DNA from: WTAW01 sp964406575
GTDB taxonomy: Bacteria > Acidobacteriota > Aminicenantia > Aminicenantales > Aminicenantaceae
DNA length: 64,000 nt
NCBI GenBank assembly: GCA_964406575.1
Contig: CAYOSH010000002.1
Span: 1 to 64,000, forward strand
Direction: 5' to 3'
Shown: positions 34,033-42,182 of the stretch, piece by piece
How the letters are laid out: the number at the start of each line of letters is the position of its first letter
How positions within the stretch are numbered: position 1 is the stretch's first letter
Position numbers and translations under genes: made by a program
Notes under the pieces: generated by a model
The model's input: the letters and a program-made list of their open reading frames with translations, nothing else
What the model was told of the DNA's origin: nothing
Databases searched by the model: none

Positions 34033-35268
34033 CTATCCACCTTTGCGGTTTTGGATTCCTTGGATAGGAACACAAACAGCTCCCTCTATCTCCACCAGCA
34101 ACGCCTCCCGGCAGACATCCGATATCACATACTGCGAAGCGGCGTTACCGAAGTGGTTTTCACATATTTTCTTAACTGCAGGGAGATCTCGATCTCTTTT
34201 CACATAGGCCCTGAATTGAGAGAGTGGGAAAGAGTTCACGCCGATATCCACTCCTGCAGATAACACATTTTCCGCGGATATGAGTGTATTGATATTTTTG
34301 ATCGTGGCCGCGGTTTGGTTCCGGATATCCTCTTCGGAGACCGTGTTCTGTCCTCTGACCGCAGCAGTCCCTGAAACGAAAATGATCCCTGAACTCCCTT
34401 GGGCGATGATTTTTGCCCGCTCGAATAGAGGAGGGGATTTTATTTCAAGGCTCTTGCTGGCATCCCCCACCAGGACCTCCTGGGAATAGGCATGAGCATC
34501 TTTTTGAAGTGGGTTGGACAGGGGCCTGATGAGGACCTCGGAGGAGGGCTTTATGGCGATACATTCGAGGACAACTCCACCGGCGAACATACCGATTCCA
34601 GTGGAAGCCGGGTATCCGTGCGGGAATTCTGCTTGAGCGTAATAGGCCGACCGGATGTCGTTGAATATTTGGTAATTCTGCCGGCCCCCATGCTTTCCGG
34701 TTTGAATGTCCAAGAATTTTTCAAGGTAGTTCCACTGCCGGATAATGTGAGAAAGATCCATATTCTCGGTGTGCAATAGTTTCTTCAAAATTTCAAAAGT
34801 TTCTCTGCACTGTCTTGCGGTGTCTGACTGTTTGTGACTGGCCGAAAGTCCTGCAGCATAGACTTCGGTGAACTGCGGAGACTGAACAACCGTGTAACGG
34901 ATACCTTCACAGTTTTTGTAACGGGGAATTCCATTGCCGGGATGCGAGAGGACAATGGCATCCAGAGCCACTTCTCTTCCATCTTCGGGGTATTGGGCTA
35001 CGAAGCTCGCGGGCGGAAAATTTGATCCATAGAACTCTTGGATTTTGGCTAAACCCAGTTCTTTTTTTTGAAAATAGGCTCTGTTATCCTTGGCACGGAT
35101 AAAGAAGGTCATCATAAGGACGTTCGGTAGTTCCTGGCTCGCATCACCCGCTTTTTTAGCCAAAACATTCAGACAGTCCTCGAGTTGTTCTTGGAAGGTT
35201 CCGCTCCTGCGTGGCAGAGCGCTCAAGAAAATTTTATCGCAGATTCCAGGTTCTGCACGTGCAATCAT
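34033..35268 (-). CDS. chorismatase (FkbO/Hyg5-type), putative
   Basis: A 411-residue protein with the features of FkbO/Hyg5 chorismatases, which have a RidA (YjgF)-like fold and remove pyruvate from chorismate. Visible are the WNYLEKFLDIQ and YQIFNDIRSAYY segments, YPASTGIGM, the RidA-like stretch FVSGTAAVRGQNTV, and near the C-terminus DVCREALLVEIEG. The Glu of VEIEG sits seven residues after a Cys. In Hyg5 I recall a catalytic Glu with a Cys at that spacing, and a Gly about 87 residues earlier, typical of 3-hydroxybenzoate formation; both fit here. It lies directly downstream of aroC, with its own promoter and no leader. The family call is fairly firm; the product type is inference. Confidence 0.72.
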   Translation of the reverse strand: MIARAEPGICDKIFLSALPRRSGTFQEQLEDCLNVLAKKAGDASQELPNVLMMTFFIRAKDNRAYFQKKELGLAKIQEFYGSNFPPASFVAQYPEDGREVALDAIVLSHPGNGIPRYKNCEGIRYTVVQSPQFTEVYAAGLSASHKQSDTARQCRETFEILKKLLHTENMDLSHIIRQWNYLEKFLDIQTGKHGGRQNYQIFNDIRSAYYAQAEFPHGYPASTGIGMFAGGVVLECIAIKPSSEVLIRPLSNPLQKDAHAYSQEVLVGDASKSLEIKSPPLFERAKIIAQGSSGIIFVSGTAAVRGQNTVSEEDIRNQTAATIKNINTLISAENVLSAGVDIGVNSFPLSQFRAYVKRDRDLPAVKKICENHFGNAASQYVISDVCREALLVEIEGAVCVPIQGIQNRKGG

Positions 35269-35274
35269 GGTTTT

Positions 35275-35303
35275 ATTATAGTCAGATTAGCGGTTTCCTA
35301 CAA
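35275..35303 (-). promoter_or_regulatory. promoter of the chorismatase gene (leaderless)
   Basis: Minus strand: TTGTAG (35303-35298), 17 bases, TATAAT (35280-35275). Only 6 bases separate the -10 box from the ATG at 35268, so RNA should begin at or next to the start codon. No ribosome site exists. Confidence 0.72.
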
Positions 35304-35373
35304 CTCGCTGAAGTATCTTCGTTTGCCTATCCAAAACCGTGATGAATGATGTCACATCCTTAACGCATGGATT

Positions 35374-36372
35374 TTAAGATGATGGTTCGATCCGGGGGGT
35401 TCGCTGCTCCAGCAGCATTAAGTCTGCCAGGACTATGGCTGTTGCGGCTTCTACGATCACAGGCATCCTTAGAGCGATACAGGTATCGTGCCGTCCTTGA
35501 ATCTCCAGATCGGTGAGTTGTCCAGTTTTGAGGTTGATCGTTCGTTGCATTTGCGGAATGCTGGCTGTGGGCTTTACAGCCACGCGGAACAGGAGGGGAT
35601 TGCCGTTTGTGATACCGCCGTTGATGCCTCCAGAGTGATTCGATTCTGTTGTCCCGTCCTTGTCGATGATCCGATCGTTGTGTTCCTCTCCGGTCATCTG
35701 TACCGAACGGAAACCGGAACCGAATTCAACTCCCTTTATAGCCGGGATAGAGAAGAGGATATGACTCAGCACAGATTCCACAGAGTCAAAGAAAGGCTCT
35801 CCCAAACCCACAGGCACTCCGACCGCTTTACCTTCCACGATACCGCCGATAGAATTTTTTGCTTTCTGTGCCCTTTTGATGGCCTCCTGAATATGGGTGC
35901 TCCCTCCAGCTTCTGTGAGTCTTGCCTGGATGGAGATGGGGGCTATCATTTTTTTTGCGACGACCCCTGCGGCTACGATCCCGAGTGTCAGACGGCCCGA
36001 AAAGTGGCCACCTCCTCTGGTGTCATGGAAATCTCCGAATTTTTTCCTGGCGGTATAGTCCGCATGACCAGGCCGGGGAACATCCTTGAAGGCTTCATAA
36101 ACACCCGAGTCGATGTTTGTGTTCGCAAACATCATGTGGATGGGTGATCCTGTGGTTTTTCCTCCGTACACTCCGCTCAACAGTTGGGGTCGGTCGTCTT
36201 CCTTCCGGGGGGTGGTCCCCTCGAGTGGAGGGTTCCGCCTCTGGATATCTGGCTCGAGGTCTTTTTCTTCAAGGAGGATACCGGAAGGACATCCGTCCAC
36301 AATGATACCCAGGGAAGGCCCGTGAGATTCTCCATAGATACTGACGCGAAAGATCCGGCCAAAACTATTCAT
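35374..36372 (-). CDS. aroC: chorismate synthase
   Basis: This 332-residue enzyme converts EPSP to chorismate using reduced FMN. It begins FGRIFRVSIYGESHGPSLG, with the signature GESHG. Further hallmarks are RPGHADYTARKKFGDFHDTR, the GGGHFSGRLT block, and EHNDRIIDKDGTTESNHSGG. It is on the short side for the family (usually about 350-390), with the difference in surface loops and the C-terminus. It overlaps aroA by 8 bases and is the last enzyme of the pathway-ordered aro operon. Confidence 0.97.
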   Translation of the reverse strand: MNSFGRIFRVSIYGESHGPSLGIIVDGCPSGILLEEKDLEPDIQRRNPPLEGTTPRKEDDRPQLLSGVYGGKTTGSPIHMMFANTNIDSGVYEAFKDVPRPGHADYTARKKFGDFHDTRGGGHFSGRLTLGIVAAGVVAKKMIAPISIQARLTEAGGSTHIQEAIKRAQKAKNSIGGIVEGKAVGVPVGLGEPFFDSVESVLSHILFSIPAIKGVEFGSGFRSVQMTGEEHNDRIIDKDGTTESNHSGGINGGITNGNPLLFRVAVKPTASIPQMQRTINLKTGQLTDLEIQGRHDTCIALRMPVIVEAATAIVLADLMLLEQRTPRIEPSS

Positions 36373-37618
36373 CGATTTTTCCTCCTATTGAGGCTAAATC
36401 CTCAAAAAATTCGGGATAAGATTTATTCACACAGTCGGCATTTTCTACGGTGACCGGTTGCTCGGCATTGATCGCCAGAACGGCCAAGGCCATGGCGATC
36501 CGGTGGTCTGTGTGGGAATCGACCACTCCGCCCTGGATTTTTCCTCCTCGGATCTCGAGGGCTCCATCTTGAATCCTCGCGTCGATCGCCATTTTTGACA
36601 GTTCTTGTTGGAGCACAGAAAGTCTGTCACTCTCCTTGTATCGAAGCCGTTCAACACCACGGAGGAGACTCTTTCCCTGACAAGAACACGCTAGAGCGAC
36701 GAGAGGAGGCACAAGGTCCGGACAGTCTGTGACATCAAACTCAAATGATCGCAACTCCGCTTTCCGGACGTAAACAACATCTGGTTGAGCGCGAAGGACC
36801 GCTCCGGCGTCACGGAGGATCTCGAGAATTTTTCGGTCCGGCTGGGGAGATTGAACGTCAAGGCCTTTGACAGAGACCTGACCTCCCACGGCTGCGGCCA
36901 CGAGTATGAATGCCGCACCACTCCAGTCGCCTTCCACAGTGAATGCTCGGGGAAAATATGTTTGGTTTCCCTGAATAAAAAACCGGATATCACTTTCGCG
37001 TTGGATGAGGATGCCACAGGAGTCGAGCACTTTTAAGGTCATGTCGAGGTAGGAAGCGCTCGTGAGGTTCTGGACCAGGAGTTCGGAATCCCCTTCCGCC
37101 ACGGGTAATGCCATTAGCAGACCGGTCAGAAACTGGGAACTGATCGATCCGTCCACTTCGGTTTTTCCCCCCTGCAATGGCCCGTGAACTGTTATGGGGG
37201 GGTATCCATTATGGGTCGTGCAGCAGACACCCAGGTCTCGCAGAGGGGCCTCCATCATGCCCATCGGTCTGGACAGAAGGGTTCTTTCGCCATGAAGAAT
37301 GAGCTCGCCTGGCCAAAGAGAAGCGATCGGAGTGAACATTCGGGCACACAGCCCGGACTCACCACAGGAACATTCCTTGACGGAAGGAGCTAATCCCCCT
37401 CGAATAACAACCCGGTCCTTTTGAAAAGTGACTTCTGCCCCCAGCGTTTGGGCCACGTTTAAGGAAGCCAGGCAATCTGCGCTGGAGGAAGGATTCAAGA
37501 TCTCTGTGGTTTTCCCCTCAGCTAAAAGGGCTGCTGCTGTCATCCTCTGCATAACGCTTTTTGAAGGAGGAGCGAATATCTCTCCCTCAATCAGCGAAGG
37601 ATTTATGCATTTCTTCAT
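36365..37618 (-). CDS. aroA: 3-phosphoshikimate 1-carboxyvinyltransferase (EPSP synthase)
   Basis: A 417-residue two-domain enzyme that joins phosphoenolpyruvate to shikimate 3-phosphate. Visible features: FAPPSKSVMQRMTAAALLAEG near the N-terminus (the PSKS-type phosphate site), SGLCARMFTPIASL, DGSISSQFLTGLLMALP, and the late RLRYKESDRLSVLQQELSKM and SHTDHRIAMALAVLA motifs with catalytic residues. It overlaps aroEK by 32 bases at the start and aroC by 8 bases at the end, in the order of the pathway. Length is normal. Confidence 0.96.
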   Translation of the reverse strand: MKKCINPSLIEGEIFAPPSKSVMQRMTAAALLAEGKTTEILNPSSSADCLASLNVAQTLGAEVTFQKDRVVIRGGLAPSVKECSCGESGLCARMFTPIASLWPGELILHGERTLLSRPMGMMEAPLRDLGVCCTTHNGYPPITVHGPLQGGKTEVDGSISSQFLTGLLMALPVAEGDSELLVQNLTSASYLDMTLKVLDSCGILIQRESDIRFFIQGNQTYFPRAFTVEGDWSGAAFILVAAAVGGQVSVKGLDVQSPQPDRKILEILRDAGAVLRAQPDVVYVRKAELRSFEFDVTDCPDLVPPLVALACSCQGKSLLRGVERLRYKESDRLSVLQQELSKMAIDARIQDGALEIRGGKIQGGVVDSHTDHRIAMALAVLAINAEQPVTVENADCVNKSYPEFFEDLASIGGKIDE

Positions 37619-38900
37619 GAATTCTCTCTGCTGTTTTCTCTGGGGATGTGTTATTGATCACCACCAGATCTGTGGTCTTCGCATAGTAGGGGATTCTTTG
37701 AGTGAACAGGATACCGGGCTTTTCGCCTTGCCCATCACCATTCAGGAGAGGCCTTGAGCCCGGGGTGATCCTTTGATGAATGGTTTCGAGCGGGGAATAG
37801 AGCCAAACCACCAGTGAGTTCTGGGCCAGAGTTTTCCGGTTGGCGGAATCCTGGACGATCCCGCCTCCACAGGCATAAACAACGTTCTTGTCTGTTTGGA
37901 TCTCAGAGAGTATGGTCTTCTCTTTGGAGCGAAAATACTGTTCACCTTGGGTGCGGAATATTTGAGCAATGGTCTGTCCCTCACGCTCCTCGATCAAGGT
38001 ATCGATGTCCTTAAAAGAATATTGCAACTCTTTCGCGAGTATCCGGCCAACGGTGGTTTTTCCGCATCCCATGAAACCGATCAGGGATATCTTGTCACAA
38101 ATCCTCTCGGATTTAAAGTCATCAGAAAGGGTGTCTTTCATGAGCATCCTGTCGGCGACCTTTCCCGTGAACAGGTTATAAACAGGAACTGCCTGGTTGA
38201 GAAGCCACTCATCACCCCTAATGACTGTGCAGCCGCGAGATAAAGCCATTTCACTCAAAGGGGAAAGAGGATAATTTGCGTCGAAGACGACGTGTGAGGG
38301 GCGCAGCCACTCTCTGTGGACGGGATTGACTCGCGGAGCAAGTGCGGATAGCACTATGTCCGTTGCTTCAAGAAGAGATTTTAAGTCATCCAAGGGCGCA
38401 GCTCTGCAAGCCATCGTTTTTGCCGTTTGTACAGCTTTGCCGTAAGTCCTGTTCACCACTGTCACGTCCGCCCCTTCCTTAACGAGTCCGAACACAGCAG
38501 CCTTTCCAGCGCCACCGGCCCCCAACACGAGGCAGCGGCGTCCTCTCAATCGCAGGGCATGCTGATTGAACGATGAGATGACTCCAAGATGATCGGTGTT
38601 AAAGCCTTTCAGGGTTCCCTTGTCCTGGACCACTGTGTTCACTGCGCCGATCGCGGCCGCTGTGTCATCGGTTGAGTCCAACATGTGCATAATGCTCTGT
38701 TTGAAGGGAGAAGTGACATTCATCCCGGACAAGCCGATTTCCTTAAAAAAGGTGAGGGATTCAGAAGCCTGCTCCGCCGAGACCCGGATATACACAGCAT
38801 TCTCCTTATCCTTTTGGAAAAGCGAATTAAAGAGGATGGGACTCTTACTGTGCAATACGGGCTTTCCTGTGACCGCAAAGATCTTCGTTGTCTCTATCAT
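37587..38900 (-). CDS. fused shikimate dehydrogenase-shikimate kinase
   Basis: A 437-residue bifunctional protein. Residues about 1-265 are shikimate dehydrogenase (AroE). They include HSKSPILFN, the catalytic Lys in MNVTSPFKQS, GAVNTVV, the catalytic Asp in GFNTDHLGV, and a nucleotide-binding GAGGAGKAAVFGL. Residues about 272-437 are shikimate kinase (AroK) with Walker A GFMGCGKTTVG, a DxD-type DIDTLIEE segment, FRSKEK and CGGGIV. The start at 38900 makes ATGA with the aroD stop; the 86 open codons upstream lie inside aroD and are not used. The fusion puts reactions 4 and 5 of the pathway in one chain. The fusion is clear, with no frame change. Confidence 0.95.
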   Translation of the reverse strand: MIETTKIFAVTGKPVLHSKSPILFNSLFQKDKENAVYIRVSAEQASESLTFFKEIGLSGMNVTSPFKQSIMHMLDSTDDTAAAIGAVNTVVQDKGTLKGFNTDHLGVISSFNQHALRLRGRRCLVLGAGGAGKAAVFGLVKEGADVTVVNRTYGKAVQTAKTMACRAAPLDDLKSLLEATDIVLSALAPRVNPVHREWLRPSHVVFDANYPLSPLSEMALSRGCTVIRGDEWLLNQAVPVYNLFTGKVADRMLMKDTLSDDFKSERICDKISLIGFMGCGKTTVGRILAKELQYSFKDIDTLIEEREGQTIAQIFRTQGEQYFRSKEKTILSEIQTDKNVVYACGGGIVQDSANRKTLAQNSLVVWLYSPLETIHQRITPGSRPLLNGDGQGEKPGILFTQRIPYYAKTTDLVVINNTSPEKTAERIHEEMHKSFAD

Positions 38901-39529
38901 CGCAGGGCGTCCAGAATGCGTTCCAGGTGGTGCCTGTCGGGCTGGCCGTCTGCAGTCTCTTTCCCGGCAGCGAGGGCTGCGTATGTGAATGGGGCTCCGA
39001 GGAAGAGAGAGGACACACGCGTGAACGTTCCCTTTTTGCCGAGACCGAAAGCGATGATGTTTTTTGTGTTTTGGTAGAGGGCTAAAATGCGGGCACAATC
39101 GACGGAAGAGTGGACACGGCACGCCAGTTTGGCGATGTCCGCTCCCCGTTCGAAGCATCGGTCGAGGATGTCCTCCAATTCGTCATTCGGCGGCGTGAAA
39201 TCGGTATTGTGATGGGACACAATGATCTTGCAATCGTGTTTTCGGGCAGTTTCCAAAATTGATGTATGATAGCCCTGATCCGCCTCAAGTTCGATATCCA
39301 CGTATGCAGCCCCGGCGGATATGGCTGCAAGGATGCGGGACTCTCTCTCTGGATCACTCCTTGTACCCGGGCGGCAGGTGGCGATGATATCCACCGGAAG
39401 AGCAAAGAGTTTCTGGATCTCGGCTTCGGTAAAATCCGTTTGGTCGATCCGGAGTTCTGCGAACCTAGAATCCATCAGGGCCTCTTTGCATCGGTTGAAA
39501 TCACGTTCTGCGATGCTAACACAGATCAT
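38897..39529 (-). CDS. aroD: 3-dehydroquinate dehydratase, type I
   Basis: A protein of about 210 residues, a TIM-barrel Schiff-base enzyme. The chosen start (39529) gives MICVSIAERDFNRC, the usual beginning of the family, and overlaps the aroB end by 14 bases. Earlier starts inside aroB would add up to 24 residues. Family blocks include AELRIDQTD, DIIATCRPG, the His pair in IIVSHHNTDFTPP, and the Schiff-base Lys in IAKLACRV. The substrate-lid region is at the C-terminal end (TRVSSLFLGAPFTYAAL). It overlaps aroEK by 4 bases. Confidence 0.93.
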   Translation of the reverse strand: MICVSIAERDFNRCKEALMDSRFAELRIDQTDFTEAEIQKLFALPVDIIATCRPGTRSDPERESRILAAISAGAAYVDIELEADQGYHTSILETARKHDCKIIVSHHNTDFTPPNDELEDILDRCFERGADIAKLACRVHSSVDCARILALYQNTKNIIAFGLGKKGTFTRVSSLFLGAPFTYAALAAGKETADGQPDRHHLERILDALR

Positions 39530-40544
39530 GGACAGAAGCCCCCAGTTCATCAAAAGTGATTTTTTCGACAACAGGAACGCCGATGCTTTTGAGGAAAACA
39601 AAGTGTATGCGGCCGGCCTCTCTCTTTTTGTCCTTTTTTATAGCTGCCAGAGCTTTTGATTTGTCGAATGCACTCGCTATCGGGAGTCTCATTTTTTCTA
39701 AAAGGGAGAGGATCCTCGCGGATTCTTCCTCGCCGAGCATTTTTTTCTTTTTCGAGTATCGGATGGCAAAGACCATTCCCAGGCTAACCGCATAGCCGTG
39801 GGAGAGATCTGTGGTTTTTTCGATGGCATGGCCAAGAGTGTGGCCGAAATTGAGGACGCGGCGCTCTCCGGTCTCCCGTTCATCCTTTTCCACGACAGCG
39901 GCTTTGACAGCGATGGAATCTCGCACAACCTTTTGGAAATAGGCCCGATCGCCGGTCCATGCTTGTTCGTGGTGATGTTCCAAAAAGGAAAAAAGGCCGG
40001 AGTCCCCTATGAGGGCGTGTTTGATAACTTCCGCCAGCCCATTGAGGATCTCTTCCTGCGGGAGAGTCTTGAGCAATTCTAAATCACAGATCACAAAGCG
40101 AGGCTGATTGAATGTTCCTACGATGTTCTTGTATCCTTGGAAATTGACCGCGTTTTTCCCGCCTATACTGGCATCCACTTGAGCAAGGAGAGATGTCGCG
40201 ACGAATCCGAAATCCAATCCTCTCATGTAGGTCGAAGATGCAAAGCCGGTGAGGTCGCAGACAGCACCGCCTCCAATGCCCACAATAAAGGTCGAACGGT
40301 CTGCCTCACACGCAAGGAGTTTGGTATAGATGTGTTTGACGGTTTCGAGGTTTTTGGACCGTTCACCGCTTTTCAGTTCTATGAGTTCAAAGTTCGGGAA
40401 GAGATGAAAATAGAGATTTTTGATGTTCGTATCCGTGATGATGATGCACTGAGTGGGAGGAAGGTATCGGGGAAGATTTTTGATGCTCTCGCCGACAAAG
40501 ATCTTGGAGATCCCAGCCTGCCCTTGTATTTCAGAAATATCCAC
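39516..40544 (-). CDS. aroB: 3-dehydroquinate synthase
   Basis: A 342-residue NAD- and metal-dependent enzyme that cyclises DAHP. Seen are FIVGIGGGAVCDLTGFASST (nucleotide site), RGLDFGFVATSLLAQVDASIGGKNAVNF, NGLAEVIKHALIGD with metal ligand Glu, and the metal His in VLNFGHTLGHAIEKTT. The length is typical. It follows aroF after 12 bases and overlaps aroD by 14 bases. Confidence 0.97.
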   Translation of the reverse strand: MDISEIQGQAGISKIFVGESIKNLPRYLPPTQCIIITDTNIKNLYFHLFPNFELIELKSGERSKNLETVKHIYTKLLACEADRSTFIVGIGGGAVCDLTGFASSTYMRGLDFGFVATSLLAQVDASIGGKNAVNFQGYKNIVGTFNQPRFVICDLELLKTLPQEEILNGLAEVIKHALIGDSGLFSFLEHHHEQAWTGDRAYFQKVVRDSIAVKAAVVEKDERETGERRVLNFGHTLGHAIEKTTDLSHGYAVSLGMVFAIRYSKKKKMLGEEESARILSLLEKMRLPIASAFDKSKALAAIKKDKKREAGRIHFVFLKSIGVPVVEKITFDELGASVHDLC

Positions 40545-40556
40545 TCCTGTTTCTCT

Positions 40557-41387
40557 CTAGGAGGAAGAAGTCAGGATGGTGCTCATCGCTTCGTGCATTT
40601 TGTATATCTTTTTCACCAGTCCACTAAATTCTTCCAGTGTGAGAAGTTGTTCCTGATCGCAGAGGGCTTCAGGCGGATCAGGATGGACTTCAACCATGAG
40701 GCCGTCACTGCCTGCAGCGACGGCAGCGAGGCACATCCTCTCCACAAGACTGGCCCGGCCAGTGGCATGGGAGGGATCGACGATCACGGGAAGGTGGGTG
40801 ATTTCCTTCATTGCAGGAATGATGCTCAGGTCCAGGGTGTTTCGGGTGTAGGTCTCGAATGTGCGGATCCCCCTTTCACACAACACCACATTGGGGTTTC
40901 CCTCGGAGAGAATATACTCTGCACAGTTGATCCATTCTTCGAGGGTGGCGTTCATTCCTCTTTTCAGCAGTACGGGTTTATCGGTTCTCCCCACTTCCTT
41001 GAGCAGAGTAAAATTCTGCATGTTTCTCGAGCCGATCTGGAACATATCCGCATATTCACTGACCATCGCGATATGGCGTGTGTCCATGATCTCTGTGACC
41101 ACTGGCAGGCCGGTTTCCTTTCGTGCAAGGGCTAGGATCTTGAGACCTTCGGGCCCCAAACCTTGGAATGAGTACGGGGATGTCCTGGGCTTGAAAGCCC
41201 CTCCTCTTAAGATGTGGGCACCCGCTTCTTTTACGGCGCGTGCCACAGCGAGCGTTTGGTCCTCGGTCTCCACGGTGCAGGGACCTGCGATGATAGTAAA
41301 ACCCGAACCTATCTGCTGATCTCCGACAGACACAACAGTGCGCTCAAAATTTTTGTTTTCCAGTGAACTCAGTTTGAGATTATCCAT
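40557..41387 (-). CDS. aroF: DAHP synthase, type I-beta (AroF/KDO8P-like)
   Basis: A 276-residue enzyme condensing phosphoenolpyruvate and erythrose 4-phosphate, the first step of the pathway. It shows FTIIAGPCTVE, LRGGAFKPRTSPYSFQGLG, DMFQIGSRNMQN, KPVLLKRGMNATLEEW, CERGIRTFETYTRNTLD, and PVIVDPSHATGR. It lacks the N-terminal ferredoxin-like or C-terminal ACT/chorismate-mutase extensions that confer feedback control in some relatives, so it may be unregulated at the protein level. It is the first gene of the aro operon. A TATAAT at 41404-41399 (minus) ends 11 bases before the ATG, with no convincing -35 box. Confidence 0.96.
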   Translation of the reverse strand: MDNLKLSSLENKNFERTVVSVGDQQIGSGFTIIAGPCTVETEDQTLAVARAVKEAGAHILRGGAFKPRTSPYSFQGLGPEGLKILALARKETGLPVVTEIMDTRHIAMVSEYADMFQIGSRNMQNFTLLKEVGRTDKPVLLKRGMNATLEEWINCAEYILSEGNPNVVLCERGIRTFETYTRNTLDLSIIPAMKEITHLPVIVDPSHATGRASLVERMCLAAVAAGSDGLMVEVHPDPPEALCDQEQLLTLEEFSGLVKKIYKMHEAMSTILTSSS

Positions 41388-41530
41388 GACTGAAGTCCAT
41401 TATACTCTGATCGGCTTTGCATGGAAAGTGCTTCGACCTTGCAAAATTAGAGGTCTTTGAGAATTCGCACCTTTTCAAACCTAATATTATAAGAAAATCG
41501 GAACGCACAATCAAAGAAAATCAGATCTGA

Positions 41531-41862
41531 GTAAGTATTTTCAAATCTGTGATGACTGCTACCCGACTGTCCCAATTGGTGATTGCGAAAACATACAGAG
41601 TACGGACCTGTTCCCAAACTGCTGCGGATCCAGTGAATTTGATTTTCTGATTCGAGTCCCAATCCGTCTTCGCCAAAGACCCTCCCACCCACCACCATAT
41701 GGCTCAGACGGACAAGGCCTCGGATCAGGGCTTCCCTCACATCTCCCTTGTGAGATGTGCCATGCCCGCATGGAGCCCTTCTCACGGTTTTCTCCACCAC
41801 ACAATTGGGACGCTCAATAATGCCACTTGTGTCCATTCGATCACGGATTTGGAAATGCTTCC
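41531..41862. mobile_element. 332-bp inverted-repeat element, hybrid copy
   Basis: The ends are GTAAG then TATTTTCAAATCTGTGAT (left) and, read inward from 41862, GGAAG then CATTTCCAAATCCGTGAT. Flanking 9-mers CAGATCTGA (41522-41530) and CAGCTCTGC (41863-41871) agree at 7 of 9. Read on the minus strand, the core matches the multi-hairpin type (GTCCCAATTG with CAATTGGGAC, GGGCT with AGCCC, a CACATCTC/GAGATGTG hairpin). The third hairpin of that type is replaced by the G-rich-loop module (41662-41713) otherwise found in the 169-bp elements. It lies between the divergent aroF and tRNA-Cys. It has no coding capacity I trust. Confidence 0.8.
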
Positions 41863-41961
41863 CAGCTCTGCGATATCCTCGCTTGAGTTAGACCCTTTGA
41901 CGATACACAGGAATGCAGATATACTGGCATAGGCTTGCCTAAGATGCCAGGAAGCTCCGGC

Positions 41962-41990
41962 TAGACAAAAACTTCATTTTCATTTACAAT
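41962..41990 (+). promoter_or_regulatory. promoter of tRNA-Cys
   Basis: TAGACA, 17 bases, TACAAT, ending 30 bases before the tRNA. A second candidate, TTGACG-17-TATACT at 41896-41924, would give a longer leader. Confidence 0.55.
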
Positions 41991-42020
41991 CTTTTTTCGA
42001 ATGCTCACGAAAAGAAAGAT

Positions 42021-42096
42021 GGCGCGGTACCCAAGTGGCTAAGGGAGAGGTCTGCAAAACCTCGATTCGTCGGTTCGAATCCGACCCGCGCCTCCA
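42021..42096 (+). tRNA. tRNA-Cys(GCA)
   Basis: Acceptor GGCGCGG pairs perfectly with CCGCGCC. D stem CCC/GGG; anticodon stem GAGGT/ACCTC with loop CTGCAAA (anticodon GCA); T stem GTCGG/CCGAC with loop TTCGAAT. CCA is encoded. A run of seven T follows within five bases and may end transcription. Confidence 0.97.
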
Positions 42097-42182
42097 ATCG
42101 TTTTTTTATCCACATTTGGATCTCGCTCTAGAGTTGAAGATTCTCATATCATGACGATTGGGGGAAGGTTTAAACAAAGCTC

